64,000 nt of DNA from JBEIHX01 sp040381075. GTDB lineage: Bacteria; Pseudomonadota; Alphaproteobacteria; Caulobacterales; Aquidulcibacteraceae. The notes under the pieces are model-generated. The model saw only the letters and a list, made by a program, of their open reading frames with translations. It ran no database searches and was not told the origin of the DNA. The stretch covers positions 42,330 through 106,329 of the forward strand of contig JBEIHX010000010.1 in the NCBI GenBank assembly GCA_040381075.1, given 5' to 3'. The position numbers were made by a program, and so were the translations under genes. This document shows, piece after piece, positions 16,829 through 25,601 of the stretch. Position 1 is the stretch's first letter. Every line of letters begins with the position of its first letter.

Positions 16829-18463
16829 ATGACCCGCTTCGTTTTCATCACCGGCGGGGTGGTTTCCTCTTTGGGAAAGGGGGTCGCCGCCGCGGCGCTT
16901 GGCGCCTTGCTGCAGACGCGCGGCTACAAGGTGCGCCTGCGCAAGCTCGATCCCTACCTGAACGTCGATCCGGGCACCATGTCGCCGTACCAGCATGGCG
17001 AGGTCTTCGTCACCGATGACGGCGCGGAGACCGACCTTGATCTCGGGCACTACGAGCGGTTCACCGGCCATCCAGCGAGCAAGGCTGACAACATCACCAC
17101 CGGGCGGATCTATCAGGAGATCCTCGCCAAGGAACGACGCGGCGATTTCCTCGGCGCCACGGTGCAGGTCATCCCCCACGTCACAGACGCTATCAAGGCC
17201 TTCGTCACCGCGGGCACGCAGGATGCGGATTTTGTCATTTGCGAAATCGGCGGCACGGTCGGCGACATTGAGGGACTGCCCTTCTTTGAGGCAATCCGCC
17301 AGCTCGGCCAGGAACTTGAGCCTGGACAGTCATGCTTCATCCACGTGACGCTGTTGCCCTTCATCGCCACAGCAGGCGAGATGAAGACCAAGCCGACGCA
17401 GCATTCGGTCAAGGAACTCCGCTCCATCGGCATCCAGCCGAACCTGCTCCTGTGTCGCTGCGACCGGCCGATTCCGGCGAGCGAAAAACGCAAGATCGCC
17501 CTGTTCTGCAACGTGCGCGAATCCTCGGTCATTCAGGGCATGGATTCTGAATTCTTCTACGAGGTGCCTCTCGACTATCACCGCGAGGGGCTGGACACTG
17601 AGGTACTGCGCCATTTTGGCCTGCTCACACAGGCGCGCGCGCCCGATCTGACCCGATGGAACTGGATTTCGCAGCGCCTGCGCTCTCCCGACGGCGCCGT
17701 ATCGATCGCCGTTGTCGGCAAATACACTGTGCTCAAGGACGCCTACAAATCCCTGATCGAGGCGCTCCACCACGGCGGTCTCGCCAATAACGTGAAGGTT
17801 GACATCCGCTGGATAGACGCGCGCGTGTTCGACAACGCCGACACCATCGCCGCCGATCTCGCTGGAGTTCACGGCATCCTGGTGCCAGGCGCATTCGGCG
17901 ATTCCGGCGCGGAAGGCAAGATCAAGGCGGTCAGGTTCGCCCGCGAACGCAAAGTGCCATATTTCGGGATCTGCTTTGGCATGCAGATGGCCGTGGTCGA
18001 GGCGGCCCGCCATCTCGCCGGGATCGAAAATGCGAGCTCCACCGAATTCGGACCGACACCGGAACCCGTCGTCGGTCTGATGAGCGAGTGGATGCGGGGC
18101 GAACAGCGCGAGCAGCGCTCCGCTGCAGGCGCTCTCGGCGGCACCATGCGTCTTGGCGCGTATGAGGCGAGGCTCGCCCACAACAGCCGGGTTGCGGCGA
18201 TCTATGGATCGGACCGCATCAACGAGCGGCATCGCCACCGTTATGAGGTCAATACGGCGTACCGGGAGCGTCTTGAGGAGCACGGACTGGTGTTCTGCGG
18301 CATGTCACCGGACGGTTTGTTGCCCGAAGCTGTCGAATATCCCGACCATCCATGGTTTGTCGGGGTGCAATATCATCCTGAACTGAAGAGCCGCCCTTTC
18401 GAGCCGCATCCTCTGTTTGCGGATTTTGTCCGCGCCGCTGTGGTGCAGAGCCGTCTGGTGTGA
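16829..18463 (+). CDS. pyrG: CTP synthase
   Basis: PyrG aminates UTP to CTP using glutamine. The N-terminal synthetase half starts with the P-loop-like TGGVVSSLGKGVAAAALG; the C-terminal glutamine amidotransferase half has the catalytic Cys in FGICFGMQMAVVEA and His-Glu in QYHPELKSRPFEPHP. At 544 residues it is the normal length. It follows secG as in many alphaproteobacteria; kdsA and eno, which often come next, are not here, and eno appears 38 kb further on. Confidence 0.96.
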   Translation: MTRFVFITGGVVSSLGKGVAAAALGALLQTRGYKVRLRKLDPYLNVDPGTMSPYQHGEVFVTDDGAETDLDLGHYERFTGHPASKADNITTGRIYQEILAKERRGDFLGATVQVIPHVTDAIKAFVTAGTQDADFVICEIGGTVGDIEGLPFFEAIRQLGQELEPGQSCFIHVTLLPFIATAGEMKTKPTQHSVKELRSIGIQPNLLLCRCDRPIPASEKRKIALFCNVRESSVIQGMDSEFFYEVPLDYHREGLDTEVLRHFGLLTQARAPDLTRWNWISQRLRSPDGAVSIAVVGKYTVLKDAYKSLIEALHHGGLANNVKVDIRWIDARVFDNADTIAADLAGVHGILVPGAFGDSGAEGKIKAVRFARERKVPYFGICFGMQMAVVEAARHLAGIENASSTEFGPTPEPVVGLMSEWMRGEQREQRSAAGALGGTMRLGAYEARLAHNSRVAAIYGSDRINERHRHRYEVNTAYRERLEEHGLVFCGMSPDGLLPEAVEYPDHPWFVGVQYHPELKSRPFEPHPLFADFVRAAVVQSRLV

Positions 18464-18483
18464 GCCAGCCCCCGGCTGCAAGA

Positions 18484-18888
18484 CTATTGTTCCGCCCCGG
18501 CGCCCTCGATGGCCGCCTTCGTCGCACATGACACCAGCGCATCCTGCGTTCCCGGCTCAAGGTCCGCAGCCTTCGTCGTCACATCGCCGATCGCACCATC
18601 ACTTGCGCCGTCAATTGCGCCGCGCAGCACGGTGGAAAGGGCCTCTATGTGCTGCGGATCTATCCGAGGGCCAAGTTCCTCGGCAAGGCATGTGCAAAAG
18701 GCTTCGGGTTTGCCCGCGAGCCCGCAGGCCGTTCTGGTGTCGATCACGTCTCCCGCCGCGCGCGCCGCAACCCCCGCAACATCGACCGCCTGGTCCCTCA
18801 GCGCCTGCAGCGCACCCCCGTCCTCGCTGACTGGTCCGCAGGCGGCGAGCAAAAGGGCAAGGGCTACGGTAACGCCATGGCGGGTCAT
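18484..18888 (-). CDS. small predicted lipoprotein of unknown function
   Basis: A 134-residue protein with a short positively charged start and a hydrophobic stretch ending in a lipobox (ALALLLAACG), so the mature protein should be lipid-anchored at Cys20 or so. The mature part carries a TACGLAGKPEAFCTCLAEEL segment with three cysteines and a final SCATKA, which may form disulfides. ATG 18888 is chosen because GGAG lies six bases upstream; an ATG two codons earlier overlaps that site. I do not recognise the family. It is convergent with pyrG and divergent from the deacetylase gene. Confidence 0.75.
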   Translation of the reverse strand: MTRHGVTVALALLLAACGPVSEDGGALQALRDQAVDVAGVAARAAGDVIDTRTACGLAGKPEAFCTCLAEELGPRIDPQHIEALSTVLRGAIDGASDGAIGDVTTKAADLEPGTQDALVSCATKAAIEGAGAEQ

Positions 18889-19059
18889 GTTCATCTCCAA
18901 ACGTGTGCGCACAGACCCTGCTTTGCGGCTGAACGCCAGCCACAAGAGCGTGATGGCCTCACAGCGGCGCCCGGCCGCCGGCGCGGTTGGGCAGCTTTTC
19001 AGTCGCCGGGGGGAATGTTAGGAAAACATCGCCTACGGGCGGTTCCGGGAGATGCGACG

Positions 19060-19941
19060 ATGCCAGGCCCCTCTGATTTCGTCTGGCCGGATGGCTCCAG
19101 GCTTGCCCTTTCTATTGTTGTCAATGTCGAGGAGGGCGCGGAGCAGAACATCCGCGATGGCGATCGCGGTCCCGAACCCGTTGACGAACTATCGGCCGCG
19201 CCCAAGCGGGCCATGCGCATGCATGGCAGTGAAAGCAACTACCAGTATGGCGTCAAGGCAGGCGCGGCGCGCATCCTGAAGCTGCTGGATACGCATCGCG
19301 TCCACTGCACCTGGACCGCCGCCGCCCTGGCGCTTGAACGCGCGCCTGAGCTCGCGGCTGCGATCGTGCGACGTGGCGACGAGGTCTGCGCCCATGGCTA
19401 TCGCTGGGCCCATCAATTCTGGATGGATGAAGGGCAGGAACGCGACTTCATCACCCGGGCATGGCGCTCCATCGAGCAGACTACGGGACGTCGTCCGGTC
19501 GGCTGGCTGTCGCGCTATCTGCATACCGACGCCACCCGACGCATCCTGGCCGAGGAAGGCTATCTCTATCACATGGACGACTACTCTGATGACTTCCCGT
19601 TCTGGGACGTCGTCGACACCGCGCAGGGCCCCAAGGCGATGGTGATCCTGCCGTATGCCCTGGACTCCAACGACATGAAGTTCTGGCTTGCCCCGGCGCT
19701 GACAACGAGGGACTGGCTCGCCTACGCGATGGACACCTTCGAGGAGCTCTACGCGGAAGCCAGGTCGGGCGAGCCCAGAATGATGAGCCTTGGTCTGCAC
19801 CTGCGCATTATTGGCCGGCCTGGCCGCATCGGGGCGCTGCGGGCGTTCCTGGAGCACGTGGCCAGCAAGTCCGGGGTGTGGATCACCAGCCGCGAGAAAA
19901 TCGCCGCCGCTTTTGCGGCCAAGACGCCGGCGCCGCAGTGA
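19060..19941 (+). CDS. polysaccharide deacetylase family protein (PuuE/allantoinase-like)
   Basis: The N-terminus (FVWPDGSRLALSIVVNVEEGAE) and the HGYRWAHQF segment with two possible metal-binding His residues match the NodB-homology group that includes PuuE-type allantoinases and various deacetylases acting on sugars or other C-N bonds. Length is 293 residues, with no signal peptide, so it is likely cytoplasmic. ATG 19060 follows a GGGAG at 19048-19052. The stop overlaps the GTG start of the alpha-galactosidase gene (GTGA), so the two products are probably made together. Substrate cannot be assigned; PuuE-type members act on allantoin, but no other purine-degradation gene is nearby. Confidence 0.8.
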   Translation: MPGPSDFVWPDGSRLALSIVVNVEEGAEQNIRDGDRGPEPVDELSAAPKRAMRMHGSESNYQYGVKAGAARILKLLDTHRVHCTWTAAALALERAPELAAAIVRRGDEVCAHGYRWAHQFWMDEGQERDFITRAWRSIEQTTGRRPVGWLSRYLHTDATRRILAEEGYLYHMDDYSDDFPFWDVVDTAQGPKAMVILPYALDSNDMKFWLAPALTTRDWLAYAMDTFEELYAEARSGEPRMMSLGLHLRIIGRPGRIGALRAFLEHVASKSGVWITSREKIAAAFAAKTPAPQ

Positions 19942-22043
19942 CGGGCGCGCCCGTCGGCGTGCGTCTCGACGGCGGCGACACCAGCCTCATTCTGCGTGCG
20001 TGCGGGCGCGGTTCGGTTGAACTCGCCTATCTTGGCCCGCGTCTGCCAACCGGCGACACGCTCAACGGCGCGGCGGTTCTCACGGCGCCCATCGATCGCG
20101 AGTCGGCCCCTGATGTGCCGGCAGGCCTGTCGCTTCTGCCGGTCAACGGCTTCGGTTTTCTCGGTGAGCCGGCCCTCGCGGCGCATCGTGGCGGCGACGG
20201 CGCGATCGGCTTTGACCGATGCGCGCTCACCTCGATGGGTGAAAACGCTGCTGTGCTGGAGCACGAAGACACCCGTCTCGGCCTGCGTGTGCGCAGCGAG
20301 TGGCGCATTGACGCCGATACCGGCGTCATCGAGACGCGCAGTGAGCTGACGAACGTCGGCCCAGGCCCCCTCGCTGTGGATTGGCTCGCTGCGATCGCCC
20401 TGCCGGCGCCGGACTGGGCGCGTCGCCTGCTTGTGTTCGATGGCCGCTGGGCGAAGGAACAGCGTCCCCATCATATATCGCTCGACACGGGCGTGTGGAG
20501 CCGAACGAACCGGGGCGGACGCACCGGTTTTGCCGGCTCGACGCTCATCCTGTGTTCCTCCGCCACCACCGATCTCGCCGGACCGGCTCTCGCCATCCAC
20601 CTTGGCTGGAGCGGTTCGCACCGCCTGCTGGCCGAAACCCGCCCCGAGGGCGACCGCCAGGTCCAGCTCGGCGCCTACGTCGCCCCTGGCGAGATTGAGC
20701 TTGCGCCCGGGCAGTCATTCGCAAGCCCGCCAGCCTACCTCGCCCTGTCGCAGGACGGCGTGTCTGGTTTGAGCGAGCGGTTCCACCCCTTCGTAAAAAG
20801 CCGCATTCTTGCTCCCATCGGTCCGCGCAAGGTTCACTTCAATACCTGGGAGGCCGTGTATTTCGATTTCGACGAAGCCCGTCTCATGGCGCTTGCGACG
20901 CAGGCCGCCGCACTCGGCGCCGAGCGGTTCGTCATCGATGACGGCTGGTTTTCGGGCCGGCGCAATGATCAGGCGGCGCTGGGCGACTGGCGGGTCGATG
21001 TCGAAAGGTTCCCGCGCGGACTTGCTCCGGTGTGTGAACATGTGCGTTCGCTCGGCATGGACCTCGGTTTGTGGGTTGAGCCTGAGATGGTGAGCCCGCA
21101 AAGTGATCTTGCCCGCGCCCATCCGGACTGGATCCTCGCCAGTCCGGGCGCCCCGGCGCCGACGATGCGCCGCCAGTGGGTGCTCGACCTCACCCAGCCC
21201 GCCGTCGGGGACTGTCTGTTCAACGCCATCGACGCAGTGCTGCGCGCAGCGCCAATCGCCTATCTGAAATGGGACTTCAACCGCGATCTGTTTCCAGCGC
21301 CCCGTCAGCATGCGCGCACCTGCGCCTTCTATGATCTGCTCGCGCGGATCCGCGCACGCCACCCGGCAGTGGAGATCGAAAGCTGCGCCAGTGGCGGGGC
21401 GCGCGCCGACCTCGGCGTGCTGCGCCACGCCACGCGCATCTGGCCCAGCGATCAGACAGATGCGCTTGAGCGGGTGCGCATCCAGCGCTGGAGCGGGCTC
21501 GTGTTTCCGCTGGCGGTGCTGGGCGCCCATGTTGGACCCAGCCCGAATCCGATCACTGGCAGGCGTCTGGCGATGGATTTCCGGGCGAAGCTCGCCATGT
21601 TCGGGCACTTCGGCGTCGAGGCCGACCCGGGCCGGCTGGATGCGCATGAACGCGAAAGCCTTTCCCGGCACATCGCGCTGTACAAGGAACACCGCGCATT
21701 CCTGCACGACGGGAAGTTCAGCGCCTGGACGACGCCGGACGGCGTCACCTGCCTGTGCGTGACCGGGTGGGACCAGGCGCGCATGCTGGCCCTGCTGCTC
21801 CAGACCGACATGGCGACGGGCGCGGAGCCCCAGCCCGTGATGTTGCCCACGCTGTCGCGCGACCGAATGTACCACGTGCGCGCGCTTGATCCCCTGCCGC
21901 CTGCCGCCCGCCGCCTTGCTGACCCGCAGGCATGGCGGCTGGGCGCTGAGATGTCAGGCGCGGCTCTCGCGCAGACTGGGCTGCGCCTGCCCCTGATCGA
22001 CCCGTGCGTCGCCTGGCTTGTTGAAGCGAGAGCACGTGACTGA
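19938..22043 (+). CDS. GH36-family alpha-galactosidase
   Basis: A retaining glycoside hydrolase of 701 residues. An N-terminal beta-rich domain (about 1-270) is followed by the catalytic TIM barrel: FVIDDGWFSGRRND, LWVEPEMVSPQSD, the nucleophile Asp in YLKWDFNRDL, and the acid/base Asp in WPSDQTDALERVR after ESCASGGARADLGVL. The frame is open upstream inside the deacetylase gene; GTG 19938 is preferred because it forms a GTGA overlap with the previous stop. No signal peptide is seen, so it probably acts on imported alpha-galactosides in the cytoplasm. No transporter or regulator is adjacent. Confidence 0.9.
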   Translation: MTGAPVGVRLDGGDTSLILRACGRGSVELAYLGPRLPTGDTLNGAAVLTAPIDRESAPDVPAGLSLLPVNGFGFLGEPALAAHRGGDGAIGFDRCALTSMGENAAVLEHEDTRLGLRVRSEWRIDADTGVIETRSELTNVGPGPLAVDWLAAIALPAPDWARRLLVFDGRWAKEQRPHHISLDTGVWSRTNRGGRTGFAGSTLILCSSATTDLAGPALAIHLGWSGSHRLLAETRPEGDRQVQLGAYVAPGEIELAPGQSFASPPAYLALSQDGVSGLSERFHPFVKSRILAPIGPRKVHFNTWEAVYFDFDEARLMALATQAAALGAERFVIDDGWFSGRRNDQAALGDWRVDVERFPRGLAPVCEHVRSLGMDLGLWVEPEMVSPQSDLARAHPDWILASPGAPAPTMRRQWVLDLTQPAVGDCLFNAIDAVLRAAPIAYLKWDFNRDLFPAPRQHARTCAFYDLLARIRARHPAVEIESCASGGARADLGVLRHATRIWPSDQTDALERVRIQRWSGLVFPLAVLGAHVGPSPNPITGRRLAMDFRAKLAMFGHFGVEADPGRLDAHERESLSRHIALYKEHRAFLHDGKFSAWTTPDGVTCLCVTGWDQARMLALLLQTDMATGAEPQPVMLPTLSRDRMYHVRALDPLPPAARRLADPQAWRLGAEMSGAALAQTGLRLPLIDPCVAWLVEARARD

Positions 22044-22049
22044 GCCTTG

Positions 22050-23039
22050 TCAGGCCGGCGCGTGCGCCTGCGGCGACATCGACAAGAGACGCTTATGCAT
22101 GATCGTTTCCGCCTCGGCCACGATGCGCTCGACAAGTTCTTTCACCGTGGGCACATCATGGATCAAGCCCTGGATCATGCCCGCCGACCAGATGCCGTAG
22201 TCCGGATCGCCATTCTCGTAGACCATACGCCCGCGCGCGCCCGCCACGAGATCACGCACCTCCTCGAACTTGGCGCCCTTGGCTTCAAGCGCGCGCACTT
22301 CCTGGCTGATGGCGTTCTTCGCGACCCGGGCCGTGTTGTGCATCGTTCGAAAGATCAGATCCGTTGCGCGCTCGTCGCTTTCAACCATCTTCTGCTTGAT
22401 CAGCGGATGGATCGGCGCCTCCACGGTGGCGCAGAAGCGCGTGCCCATGTTGATGCCATCGGCTCCAAGCGCGAGCGCCGCCACAAGCCCGCGCCCGTCG
22501 CCAAAACCGCCCGAGGCAAGCATCGGGATCTTGACCTTGTCGGCGGCGGCCGGAATGAGGATCAGACCAGGAATATCATCCTCTCCCGGATGGCCGGCGC
22601 ACTCAAACCCGTCGATCGAAATTGCGTCCACGCCCATGCGCTCGGCGCTGAGCGCGTGGCGCACCGCAGTGCACTTGTGGATAACCTTCACGCCATGCTG
22701 CTTGAAGTGGTCGACATGCTCCTGCGGCTTGTAGCCGGCCGTCTCAACAATCCGCACGCCGCTCTCAATGATTGCGGCGCGGTATTCCGCGTAAGGCGGT
22801 GGCGTGATCGCCGGCAGGATGGTCAGATTGACGCCGAACGGCTTGTCGGTCATGTCGCGGCAGCGCGCGATCTCGCGCGCCAGCGCCTCAGGCGTCGGCT
22901 GCGTGAGAGCCGTAATGAAGCCGAGCGCGCCAGCATTGGCCACCGCAGAGACGAGCTCGGCCTTGCCTACCCACTGCATGCCGCCCTGCGCGATGGGGTG
23001 CCGCACTCCGAAAAGTTCGGTGAAACGGGTCTTGATCAT
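22050..23039 (-). CDS. nitronate monooxygenase (NMO/2-nitropropane dioxygenase family)
   Basis: An FMN-dependent TIM-barrel protein of 329 residues. It starts with TELFGVRHPIAQGGMQWVG, has GFECAGHPGEDD with the usual catalytic-region His, and ASGGFGDGRGLVAALALGADG for FMN phosphate binding. Members oxidise alkyl nitronates such as propionate 3-nitronate, though some are enoyl-reductase-like. A good AAGGAG ribosome-binding site precedes ATG 23039. It is convergent with the GH36 gene, 6 bp apart, so it does not belong to that operon. Confidence 0.9.
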   Translation of the reverse strand: MIKTRFTELFGVRHPIAQGGMQWVGKAELVSAVANAGALGFITALTQPTPEALAREIARCRDMTDKPFGVNLTILPAITPPPYAEYRAAIIESGVRIVETAGYKPQEHVDHFKQHGVKVIHKCTAVRHALSAERMGVDAISIDGFECAGHPGEDDIPGLILIPAAADKVKIPMLASGGFGDGRGLVAALALGADGINMGTRFCATVEAPIHPLIKQKMVESDERATDLIFRTMHNTARVAKNAISQEVRALEAKGAKFEEVRDLVAGARGRMVYENGDPDYGIWSAGMIQGLIHDVPTVKELVERIVAEAETIMHKRLLSMSPQAHAPA

Positions 23040-23218
23040 GGCGGCTCCTTGCGTGATGGCCGGCTTTCAGGGCCAGCTGGCGCTCGGCGCGCAGAATTCT
23101 CTGCGACAGCCATCCGCGCAAGGGCGCCCTAGGGGCAAGCCGTTGCAGCGCTTCGGCCGCAGTTGAAAGCACGGCGGGCGCCGCCACAATGGCGGCGCTC
23201 AGCCTTCTGGAATCAGTC

Positions 23219-24157
23219 ATGCCTCAACAGACCCTGTCTCCCGTCTCCATGGCCGACTATCAGACGCGCTTCGGGGCGTTTTCGCGTGATCTCGCCTTCT
23301 GGTTCAAGCGTTACGGCTTCGCCGTGGTCGCCGATCACGGTCTTGATTCGAAGGTCATTTCCGCGGCGCTTGCCGAGGCGAAGGCGTTCTTCGCGTTGCC
23401 AGAGGGGGTCAAGCGGGCCTACCAGCTCCCAGGCGGCGCGGGACAGCGCGGCTACACTCCGTTCGGGGTCGAAACCGCCAAAGGCGCCCAAACGCCGGAT
23501 CTGAAGGAGTTCTGGCATGTCGGGCGTGAACTGCCCGCCGACTCCCGCCACCGGTCAGTCATGCCTGACAACGTCTGGCCGAACGAGCTGCCAGGCTTCC
23601 GGCCTGCCGTCTGGGGCATGTTCGAGGCGCTCGATGATCTCGGCAAACGGATCCTGCGCGCCATCGCCCATGATCTGGGCCTGACGGACGATTACTTCGA
23701 TGATCGGGTGCGCCACGGGAATTCGGTGCTGCGTCTGCTGCACTATCCGCCGGTTGGCGCCGATGCGCCGGGAGTGCGGGCGGGGGCGCATGAAGACATC
23801 AATGTGATCACGCTTCTGCTCGGCGCGGAAGAGGCGGGCCTGGAGCTTCTCGATCGCGACGGGCGGTGGCTGGCGATCGCGCCGCCGCCTGACTGCATCG
23901 TCGTCAATATTGGCGACATGCTGCAACGCCTGACCAATCACGTGCTGCCCTCAACCACCCACCGGGTGGTCAATCCGCCTCCCGAGCGACGCGGCTTTTC
24001 GCGATATTCAACGCCGTATTTTCTCCACTTCGAACCCGACGTGCTGATCAGGACGCTGCCGTCATGCATTACGCCCGACACCCCTGACCGGTATCCTGCG
24101 CCCATTACCGCACAGAGCTATCTGGAAGAGCGCCTGCGCGAGATCAAACTCGCCTAG
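23219..24157 (+). CDS. isopenicillin N synthase-like Fe(II)/2-oxoglutarate-dependent oxygenase
   Basis: This 312-residue protein has the DIOX_N-like start (FSRDLAFWFKRYGFAVVADHG) and the 2OG-Fe(II) core with HED metal ligands in GAHEDINVITLLLG, the distal His in STTHRVVNPP, and the RYSTPYF motif whose Arg binds the 2-oxoglutarate carboxylate. Such enzymes hydroxylate or desaturate small molecules; the substrate is unknown here. ATG 23219 has a GGA seven bases upstream; an in-frame ATG at 23189 would add 10 residues. Confidence 0.88.
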   Translation: MPQQTLSPVSMADYQTRFGAFSRDLAFWFKRYGFAVVADHGLDSKVISAALAEAKAFFALPEGVKRAYQLPGGAGQRGYTPFGVETAKGAQTPDLKEFWHVGRELPADSRHRSVMPDNVWPNELPGFRPAVWGMFEALDDLGKRILRAIAHDLGLTDDYFDDRVRHGNSVLRLLHYPPVGADAPGVRAGAHEDINVITLLLGAEEAGLELLDRDGRWLAIAPPPDCIVVNIGDMLQRLTNHVLPSTTHRVVNPPPERRGFSRYSTPYFLHFEPDVLIRTLPSCITPDTPDRYPAPITAQSYLEERLREIKLA

Positions 24158-24255
24158 ACTGCCGCGCCGCCGTTGCGCGCCGCGCGCGTTGGTGGTGTGC
24201 TCGTGCAGGGGCGGCGCCAAAGACCGACCTCGATCATCGGCGGGGAGGAGCAGCC

Positions 24256-25350
24256 ATGCGGGCAGTCGTAAAGCGCGGGACCGGTCTGGTCCTGGATGAC
24301 GTCGCAGATCTGACCCCAGGCCCCGGGCACGCGCTTGTGCGCACGCTAGCCTGCGGGATCTGCGGATCCGATCTCCACATGCTGCATCACATGGATCACA
24401 TGCTGTCCCTGGGGCGGCGCGCCGGTGCGCCGCCTGCGGCCGATCCTGCCAGGGATATCGTGATGGGTCACGAGTTTGCCTGCGAGGTGGTCGATTACGG
24501 ACCTGGAAGCGAGCGCAGGATCAAGACCGGGGCGACGGTCGTATCTGTGCCCGTCAATTTCGGACCTGCCGGGGTGGAGACGGTCGGCTACTCCAACCGC
24601 TTCCCGGGAGGCTATGCGGAACAGATGCTCCTGTTCGAGCCGATGCTGATCGAGGTTCCGAATGGTTTGTCTGCGGATCACGCCGCTCTGACAGAACCAT
24701 TCGCCGTCGGACTGCATGCTGTGAACAAGGCGCAGATGGACAGGGACAGCGTCGCGCTGGTGATCGGTTGCGGGCCTGTCGGATTGGCGGTGATCGCCGC
24801 CCTCAAGGCAAAAGGTCTTGGCCCGGTCCACGCGGCCGACTTCTCTCCCGCACGCCGCCGACTGGCCGAAGCTTATGGCGCTGATGTCGTGATCGATCCC
24901 GCGGCCGGCGATCCGCATGCGATGTGGGCGACGCTGGGCGTGCCGACCAATGCGGGCGAGGTGATGGCGACGATGATGTCCGGCGCCTCGGTGCGCCGGC
25001 CGGTGATCTTTGAATGCGTCGGCGTGCCCGGCCTGATCCAGTCACTGATCGACGCCGCGCCGGTGCATGCCCGCATCATGGTTGTCGGCGTGTGCATGGA
25101 GACCGATCGCATTGAGCCGGGTCTGGCCGTCACCAAGGAGATCGAGCTGCGCTTCGTGCTTGGGTACAGTCCTGAGGAATTCGCCCACACGCTGCGCCAG
25201 CTCGCCGAGGGCGACATTCCGGCGGCGCCGATCCTGACGGGTGCTGTCGGCCTTGCCGGCGTTGCGCAGGCCTTCGAAGAGCTGAAGAGCCCGGAGCGCC
25301 ACGCCAAGATCCTGGTCAAGCCTGGCCTGGACAGCAGCGGCGTGGCCTGA
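24256..25350 (+). CDS. zinc-binding alcohol dehydrogenase (MDR family)
   Basis: A medium-chain dehydrogenase of 364 residues. Catalytic-zinc ligands are seen in CGICGSD and MGHEFACEV, and the nucleotide-binding fold in ALVIGCGPVGLAVIAALKAKG. The run of four cysteines that holds the structural zinc in many alcohol dehydrogenases is missing; instead there is a short insert rich in His/Met and Pro near residues 45-65. A strong GGGGAGGAG precedes the start. The substrate is unknown. It probably forms a separate unit, since the gaps on both sides are about 100 and 250 bp. Confidence 0.88.
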   Translation: MRAVVKRGTGLVLDDVADLTPGPGHALVRTLACGICGSDLHMLHHMDHMLSLGRRAGAPPAADPARDIVMGHEFACEVVDYGPGSERRIKTGATVVSVPVNFGPAGVETVGYSNRFPGGYAEQMLLFEPMLIEVPNGLSADHAALTEPFAVGLHAVNKAQMDRDSVALVIGCGPVGLAVIAALKAKGLGPVHAADFSPARRRLAEAYGADVVIDPAAGDPHAMWATLGVPTNAGEVMATMMSGASVRRPVIFECVGVPGLIQSLIDAAPVHARIMVVGVCMETDRIEPGLAVTKEIELRFVLGYSPEEFAHTLRQLAEGDIPAAPILTGAVGLAGVAQAFEELKSPERHAKILVKPGLDSSGVA

Positions 25351-25405
25351 CGACAGCCCCCTGGCGGTCCGTGACGGCAGTCCCCGGCCGTGCGCACCAG
25401 CCTGA

Positions 25406-25469
25406 CCCCAGGCGGATATGGCCCCAGGCGGATATGGCCCCAGGCGGATATGGCCCCAGGCGGATATGG
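25406..25469. repeat. perfect 16-bp tandem array, four units
   Basis: CCCCAGGCGGATATGG is repeated four times without a single difference, followed by a further CCC. Because 16 is not a multiple of three, each copy is read in a different frame, so it is not coding. It lies between the alcohol dehydrogenase stop (25350) and the threonine dehydratase start (25602). Confidence 0.97.
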
Positions 25470-25601
25470 CCCAGAGGCCTGGCCGATCCGCGCACGTGAC
25501 TTGGCCCCAACACCCATGCTGGCGGGCGTCTGATGAACGACGCGCGCCGGGCGGCGGGACGACGGTCTTGACCTGAGACCGGCGGCGAGGCATCGGGCGG
25601 C

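Noticed and set aside
16838..18463. pyrG as part of an operon with eno
   Set aside because: eno is 38 kb away here, and pyrG is convergent with the lipoprotein gene.
20715..21875. 386-codon minus-strand frame opposite the GH36 gene
   Set aside because: Shadow of a gene with all GH36 catalytic motifs.
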